Source: Panax quinquefolius
Lineage: Eukaryota > Streptophyta > Magnoliopsida > Apiales > Araliaceae
Assembly (NCBI GenBank): GCA_020205615.1
Contig: CM035171.1
Span: 25,795,741-25,859,740 of the forward strand
Reading direction: 5' to 3'
DNA: 64,000 bases
The notes beneath the pieces were generated by a model. That model was not told the DNA's origin and made no database searches. It worked only from the letters and a program-made list of their open reading frames with translations. This document shows positions 57,978 through 64,000 of this stretch, piece after piece; the stretch's first letter is position 1; the number at the start of each line of letters is the position of its first letter. The translations under genes and the position numbers were made by a program.

Positions 57978-58532
57978 TGGTGTCTAGGTGGGTAAGACGT
58001 GAAAGGTGGGATATGTGGACAAAGCGGGGCCTAGGTGGAGAGTTTTTTATTTTATTTTGATAACTACCCAGACTAGATCTTGATATTTTTTTAATGATTT
58101 ACCATATTCACAATGCAGGTTGTAGCATATTAAATCACAACAAGAAGTGTACAAGATCAAGTCAAAATGGATAATTTAATTATAGTTGTAATTTTTAAAC
58201 TTATACGAACTTTAAATTATAAAAATGATGATACATTTGTAATATTTAGTTTAATTCAATAAGATTTTAAATTTATGTTTAGTTTCATAAGTTTTAATAT
58301 TGAATTGAATTCTTGAAATTTTAAATTTTATTATTTAATAGCAATCTTGTTTATGAATAAAAATAATATGTTAAAGATATGTTAGCCAAACTTAGCATAT
58401 GGTAAGTTCTCAATTTTGAAGATTACACAAATAAAAATAATTTCATAATTAATAATATAAAATTTATCATTCAATAAACTTCACACTAATTTTTAAAAAT
58501 AACATTTATTTAAATTTTTGAGAGAGAAAAAC

Positions 58533-58590
<58 letters not shown>
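57978..58590. other. Spacer ending in an (AT)n microsatellite
   Basis: AT-rich without coding. The (AT)n tract is at 58534-58590. Confidence 0.6.
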
Positions 58591-58592
<2 letters not shown>

Positions 58593-58828
58593 AGGTGCAC
58601 AACCATGTAACTTTTAGTTACGATTGTCTCACGATCGTAGAGTGAATTCACTCAACGATCGTAGAGTAGTTACTCCACGATCGTAGATAGTACTCTACTA
58701 TTGTAGAGAAGTCTACGATAGTAGAGTGAATTTAAAAATCGTGGAGTGACTACTCTATGATCATAGAGTGAATTCACTCTACGGTAGTAGACCGTGTAAC
58801 TTTAAAAGTTACACTGTTGTGTACCTCC
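58591..58828. mobile_element. Foldback MITE, near-palindromic, 238 bp
   Basis: GGAGGTGCACAACCATGTAA ... TTACACTGTTGTGTACCTCC form the ends. The inverted similarity continues almost to the centre through CGATCGTAGAGTGAATTCACTC-type segments, giving arms of about 105 bp. It lies in an AT repeat, so the target duplication cannot be defined. Superfamily unassigned. Confidence 0.75.
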
Positions 58829-58849
58829 ATTTTTACTATATATATATAT

Positions 58850-59971
58850 TGTTAGAAGATTGTTAGAAGATATGATAGAGATTTACCATAATTATAGCTT
58901 CTATAATCAGTGTGTACATATTACTGTTATTTAGGAATTACCATAATTGTAGTTAGGGATACTTGTGTATATATATCACCACTCTATGTAATAGAGAATT
59001 AAGATTCAATGAAATAAAACAATTCTCAATTTCAACATGGTATCAAAGGCCTAGATTCATAACAGGCCTGTTCTTATTTTTCCTTTCATGTTTAAACTGC
59101 CGATCATAAAATATAGTAAAAGTCTTGCAACATCAGCTTGTTTGGAGAAATTGAGGCCATATTAGGATTCTACAGTGTCAGGCAACCACGACGGAAGTGT
59201 CAGATCTTCCACCCATAGTCACACGCGCCGCCACGCGTCGTCCTACTCTCCGACTGTCGACGCCACGCGCCGAATTTTACCGGCGCGTGAGCTATTTTTT
59301 AGCAGTTTTTTCTGGCGCGACTTCTTACAGTGTGGTTAGTTTTCTCTTCCCTTGCCATTGACAATGGTCTTTTAAGGATTGATCCAGGTTTATTAAAGTT
59401 TTCTTCCTTTGACATCTATAGTGTTCTGTGGCTGCTGTACTACTTTGCTTCCTTTGGTGCTAGGGCTCTGGTTGTGATACTACTCTACTTATTTTTTATT
59501 TTTGAGCTTTTAAACCATCCTTGTTGATATTTTCTCGGATACGTTTTTTTGCTCCAACCACATTATCATGGCAGAGTCTAGTTCCATTAATAGCGGTGGT
59601 GCTACTGACACAAATAAAGGGCAGTTGATTAGGAATCATCATCTTAACTCTACTTTGGTTTTCAGACCATTTAAGTTTGATGGAAATAATTATCTAGCTT
59701 TGTCTTAAGCATGTTGTATATCAATTGAAGCTAACCGTATGTAGCACTTCATCAATAGTACAACAACCATGCCTACCCAAACAGATGTAGCTCAAGAAGA
59801 ATTGAAATCTGATAACTCCATGGTGAAAACATGGATTTTTAACTCAATGGAACCGAATATGCGAAGTAGTTACATGTTCTTAGACACTGCATATGAATTT
59901 GGGAGGCTATCTCTTAAACCTTATCTATTTCTGGTGATATGTCTAAGGCATATGATATCCGTAAACAAATC
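58850..59971 (+). mobile_element. Ty1/copia element with short LTR, interrupted by gypsy L3
   Basis: The LTR at 58850-59037 (TGTTAGAAGAT ... TTTCAACA, 188 bp) is followed at once by the PBS TGGTATCAAAGGCC (59038). A GC-rich leader and a gag fragment come next, cut at 59971 by the gypsy LTR. The first 11 bp of the LTR (TGTTAGAAGAT) are duplicated, so the true start could be 58861. Confidence 0.8.
59568..59971 (+). pseudogene. Copia gag fragment
   Basis: The ATG at 59568 begins MAESSSINSGGATDTNKG, then LVFRPFKFDGNNYLALS, an in-frame TAA, FINSTTTMPTQTDVAQEE, and MVKTWIFNSMEPNMRSSYMF, typical of copia gag (UBN2-like) with the usual N-x-Y-x2-W position altered. A short slip leads to DMSKAYDIRKQI at the point where the gypsy LTR starts. 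The rest of the polyprotein is not in the window. Confidence 0.75.
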
Positions 59972-62782
59972 TGTGAGACCCCAGATTTTATGAATAAATA
60001 TTTAATTTTCTCGAAATAATTTGATATAATGTTATAGTTGTGGGTTATATTTATAAATTTTGCAAATATGCAAGTTGTTATATAATATTCGATTGGTCGG
60101 GGAATATTCTTTTTGTCAGGAAATATCCGTACGACGATACAATCATTGGTGGACCCCGCAACGGAATTATTGTCAGATTGAGAAAATGACAAAAATACTT
60201 TATGAAAATAACGGCGGAAGTTTTACCGTTAACTGTTGAAACATCCGGTGTTAAAAGTACAAGATATCTGCTGTAATGGTCGCATAGTAGCTACACAAGA
60301 TTGATTATTGATGCTTACGTGAGAAGTCACTCGGTTATACTCAATTATTGCTACTGATGAATTAATTTGCGTCATATCTTTCATATTATTGATTCAATTA
60401 TTGTTTACGGTATCATCCGCATAATATGATATATTATTAAATCAATGATTGAGACGACAAAGTTATTCATATTATTATTTGCAATATTGATAATGTCAGA
60501 AGTTCATCGAGGAGAGGTTTGGTCACCTAATTGCGTGCGATAAAAGAGAAATCCTTATCGGAAAGCCCCCTCTTTCCTGGGAACGACCTGGTTGTTAAAT
60601 ATTGTGAGTTATAATATTAATGATGAATATTATTAAAATTGAAGTTGTGTTCAGAGTTGAATTTGGAGATGCGGACGTGATATTTGAGTCTGGAACGATA
60701 AAATTAGTAAAAATAATCTATAAACACAAAAAAAATTTTGGGATTCACTATTTGGTCAAAAAGTCAACAGTTGACTTTTTTGGGAAAAGTCAAACTTCGA
60801 AATTTCAAAATTTATATTGTTGATAAAAATAGTTTTATTATGTTGGAATTGTTTGTGTTAGTTTTATTATGTTGGAATTGTACTATACTATAATTGTTTT
60901 TATCACATGATTAGAACTATTGAGTCACATGATTTACTATTGATTCACATTATTTACTATTAGGGGAGTTGGTGCAAGTTTGATAATACTTGCAGGACTA
61001 AATTAAAAATGAAGAAAAAGAGGAAGGTATTATACTGTAATATTTTGAGCCCTAAAACGTGCAATTATCGAAACTATATTTTCCTATAAATAGAAGCTCA
61101 TTCTTCCTTCATTTCTCACCAATTCACAAAAGCTTTAGAGCAATTATTATAGAGAGAAATTATAGAGAGAAAGAAGAAGAGAAGTCTGCTACCTCACTAT
61201 TCCAGTATCCAGTTTTTTTAAGGTAGGGAATATTATTTGTTAAACTCGTAGGGGATATTATTTCTCTCTTTCGTCTTCATGAAGAGAACTTCTGTTATTC
61301 CATTCTTTGTTATTATGTTGGAATAACCTGTCTATGCGAAGTACCGCATACTTGGTGAAATTCTTCTATTATTCTATTCTTTATTATTCATTTGGAATAT
61401 CACATGCATCAGACGTTCTACTGCTTGGGACACGGTTTCCGTCTTTATTATTACATTTGAATATCCTGTTTGTGCGTTCTACACTGGACTGGTTACATCT
61501 TTTATTATTACATTGGAATATCCATGCTCATGCGTTCTCATGGCCGGACTGACAGTTAAAATCTTTATTATTACATTTGGAATATCGTATGCATGCATTT
61601 CTGTGGGACTGATTTCGTTATTTATTATTACGTTGGAATAAACTTTGTCTTTGTCTATCACATGCCCGGTTATTTCTTTTGTTATTCCATTCTTTATTAT
61701 ACTCGGTTTGTTAAAGTTTTGACTTCTATACTCCATGAAATTAGTGGAATATCATTGATATTTGCGCTTCATCCAAAGATCTTTTCATGGAAATATTCTT
61801 ACGAGCATTCTTGAATTTTATTCTACAAAGCAAAGATCATGTTGACAATTTGGACATTATTAATTCTGGATAAATTAATTCTTGAACTTGTTTTATTGAA
61901 TTCTTATATCATTGTCATCATCCTCATGTTTATATTTTGTTGAAAGTCATCTGTGGCACTCAGTAGTGCATAGATGGACTTGGTATGATTATGACCAACG
62001 ATTTTTGGTGTAATCATGGTAGTAATGTTACAAATGATGTGGTAAAAGTCCTCATTGGCCCGTAGTGCATTGATGGACAGTTTTTGGTATGATTATGGCT
62101 ATGGATTCTCTTGCCAAGGGTGCAAAGATGAATTATTTTATGGCATGATCGGGGACTGTTGATGAAAACACGATTATCTTTGGCACAGTAGTGCATGGAT
62201 AATTAAGTGGTCGTGATATTAAAAATATCCTTGGCCGTAGTGCGAGGATGAGTTAATGACGTGGATTATTTATTGTCGAGTCTCGTGATAAAGTTGGTGA
62301 AAAACTTTTAAATTATAGAAGATAGTAGATTTTATATTTTACTTGACTCTTCTAATGGATTGTTTATTCACTGTAGCTTTTTGATCTAAAACTTGTTGTC
62401 TATTATATTCTATCGGTTGTTATCTTTGTTGAAGGCTAATAATAATTTATTCTGCATTATCTTAGTCATAATATTTCTTCTTTGGGCTAGTTGAGCTCAC
62501 CCTTTCTTTTCTTCGTTCTCTTGTGAAATGAGAGCGTAGCATGGACTAGTCGAGAAGCGAGTGATGGTCCTAGATGTTTGCATTAGTAGTCCTCACTATT
62601 CTGTGAAATAGTGTGATAATAATAGTAATGAGGACTCCTTTTGGGTTTGTATACTCTCTAGTAAATAATATTTGTATTCAAACTCACAGCTCATGTTGTA
62701 TATTTAAGATTGTATTTGTATTCAGTACCATGTATTTGGCAACTCAGAATAGGTGATGTATTCCTGTTTTGGGGGCGTCACA
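59972..62782 (+). repeat. Ty3/gypsy 5' LTR (copy L3), same family as L1 and L2
   Basis: TGTGAGACCCCAGATT ... GGGCGTCACA, 2811 bp, followed by a PBS. It contains the two tandem arrays noted above (61300-61700 and 61955-62255). This is the only copy in the window with internal sequence attached. Confidence 0.85.
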
Positions 62783-62783
62783 A

Positions 62784-62800
62784 TTGGTATCAAAGCTTAG
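62784..62800 (+). other. Gypsy L3 primer-binding site
   Basis: TTGGTATCAAAGCTTAG right after the LTR; matches the iMet-type PBS TGGTATCAGAGC with one change. Confidence 0.8.
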
Positions 62801-62963
62801 GGATATGATCCCTGGCTGAGATGTGAGATAAGAACTAGGAGGGGAGAGACGGGGAATTTCTTCGCTAGTATGACCTACCTAAGTTTATTTGGTATTTAAT
62901 TGGTCTGTCAGAGTATAGGGATAATATGTGATATGTTAATTAACCCTTATTTTGTGACAGTGT

Positions 62964-63345
62964 TTGTATTCAGATGTTGTGAATATGGCTCAGTTATTGG
63001 AGTGCGATAATGAGTCAGCTCAACCAAAAGGTAACAACCAACATCACGATAATAATTATACCTGTGGCAATGGCCATTGGAACAATGATAACCATCGTAG
63101 GGGAAATTATCATGCCAAAAATGGTAACCACTTCGGTGGTAATCATGGCCAAGATAATAGAAGTGGAAATTTCAAGAAGAGAAGGTCATTTAGCTCGATT
63201 TTATCGTATAGTGAAGTCAAGTCCAGCTCGGACGGTGGTACCAAAGGCGGATACAGACAAAACAAAGTCGGTGGTTTTAGGAAGAGCGTTTTTCATGACT
63301 TCTAAAAAAGTGAGTGACCCAAACGATGTTAGCACGGGTTAGTTA
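62964..63345 (+). pseudogene. Gypsy gag remnant (C-terminal, N/H/G-rich)
   Basis: Only the end of gag is present. It is a low-complexity N/H/G-rich segment (NHRRGNYHAKNGNHFGGNHG) in one frame and, after a slip, GHLARFY (end of a zinc knuckle) and FMTSKKVSDPNDVSTG in the protease frame. The capsid-like domain is missing, implying an internal deletion of several hundred bases between leader and knuckle. Confidence 0.65.
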
Positions 63346-64000
63346 ATTATAAATTCTTGTGAAGTCTATACCTTATTAGATACCGGTCCTACCCATTCTT
63401 TTATCTCTCTTGCTTGCGCTCAACGTTTAAATTTAACTCCGGAGAAGTTAGACTTTGACTTATTGGTTGAAACATCGTTAGTAGAAACCTTCGTTATCTC
63501 CAATATTTATAAATCTTGTTTAATTCAAATTGACACTTTCATGTTACGTGCCAATCTTATCTCTTTAAAAATAATTGCCTTTGATGCGATTTTAGGAATC
63601 GATTGGTTATCTACTCATCATGCTTTTCGTAAGGTTGTTAGCTTTCATATTCCTAACCAACCTGTTATGCGAATTCAAACAGCCAAACCACTAAAGTCAA
63701 TCATTGTCATATCAAGCCATAAGTAAAGAGCCCTGGTCCTTTCGTTGTTGACTTCCTTGAGTGGAATGCACCGAAGCCAGACTTTCTGTAGGTGACGTCG
63801 TGAATGACGATGACAAGTTGATAGGTATCAATTTGACGTACTATCCTAGTCTTTGATGAGGGTCACAACTTTGATGATATTTCTATTGTTAATAAATTTC
63901 CTGACGTATTTTTGAAGTCTTCTTAGCCTACCCCTAGAGCGTGAAATCGAATTTTGTATTGACCCTAGTACAAAACCCATTTCTAAAACCCTTAAATATT
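63346..64000 (+). pseudogene. Gypsy protease and start of RT linker, leaves the window
   Basis: After a TAG at 63340-63342 the frame reads VYTLLDTGPTHSFISLA, a complete D-T-G active site, then FDAILGIDWLSTHHA (usual ILGMDWL motif), to a stop at 63724-63726. Later, disturbed frames include REIEFCIDPSTKPISKTLKY (63940-64000), the linker that precedes RT. Pol continues beyond the window. Confidence 0.8.

Overview
The window is nuclear DNA of a flowering plant, most likely a eudicot. The evidence is AT-rich noncoding sequence, one intron-containing housekeeping gene with GT-AG junctions, and dense plant-type transposons: Ty3/gypsy, Ty1/copia, LINE, hAT, Mutator-like and Stowaway. Nothing prokaryotic is present and the species cannot be read from the sequence. 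Most of the 64 kb is transposon in transposon; I find one convincing host gene.

Layout. 1-2452: an unassigned stretch, then a minus-strand fragment of a gypsy LTR. That LTR has landed just inside ORF2 of a decayed LINE (2453-3780). 4310-4824: an element with terminal inverted repeats. 5226-6496: a Mutator-like element with about 155-bp inverted repeats and a 10-bp target duplication, carrying a broken intronless BSD-domain gene (Pack-MULE structure). 6566-7089: a Stowaway MITE nested in a Stowaway. 7146-16155, minus strand: a five-exon Gemin2/SIP1 gene (SMN-complex subunit for snRNP assembly). Its introns hold MITEs and its first exon carries a 621-bp in-frame tandem duplication.

17571-29108: a complete Tekay-like gypsy element (2.8-kb LTRs, TSD GCTAT) with broken gag-pol. 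29580-33846: an hAT transposon (TSD TATACTTG) with a transposase of the BED finger/DUF659/hATC type, itself hit by a 655-bp non-autonomous hAT element inside its hATC exon. 35357-36226: a related hAT MITE. 38226-55222: a 17-kb copia array, LTR-internal-LTR-internal-LTR, in which two internal regions share the middle LTR. The long leader of each internal region contains four stem-loops with the same apex, TTGTGTCACCACAA, on different stems. 55223-57977: a gypsy LTR (minus) full of minisatellites, cut by the copia array. 58591-58828: a near-perfect foldback MITE in an (AT)n tract. 58850-59971: a small copia element (LTR, PBS, part of gag), interrupted by a third gypsy LTR (59972-62782, plus). 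The PBS, gag remnant and protease of that gypsy element run out of the window.

The strongest items for follow-up are the hairpin array in the copia leader, the BSD-carrying Mutator-like element, the duplicated Gemin2 exon, and the clustered indels between repeat copies. The last point suggests that some frameshifts could be sequence error rather than true decay.
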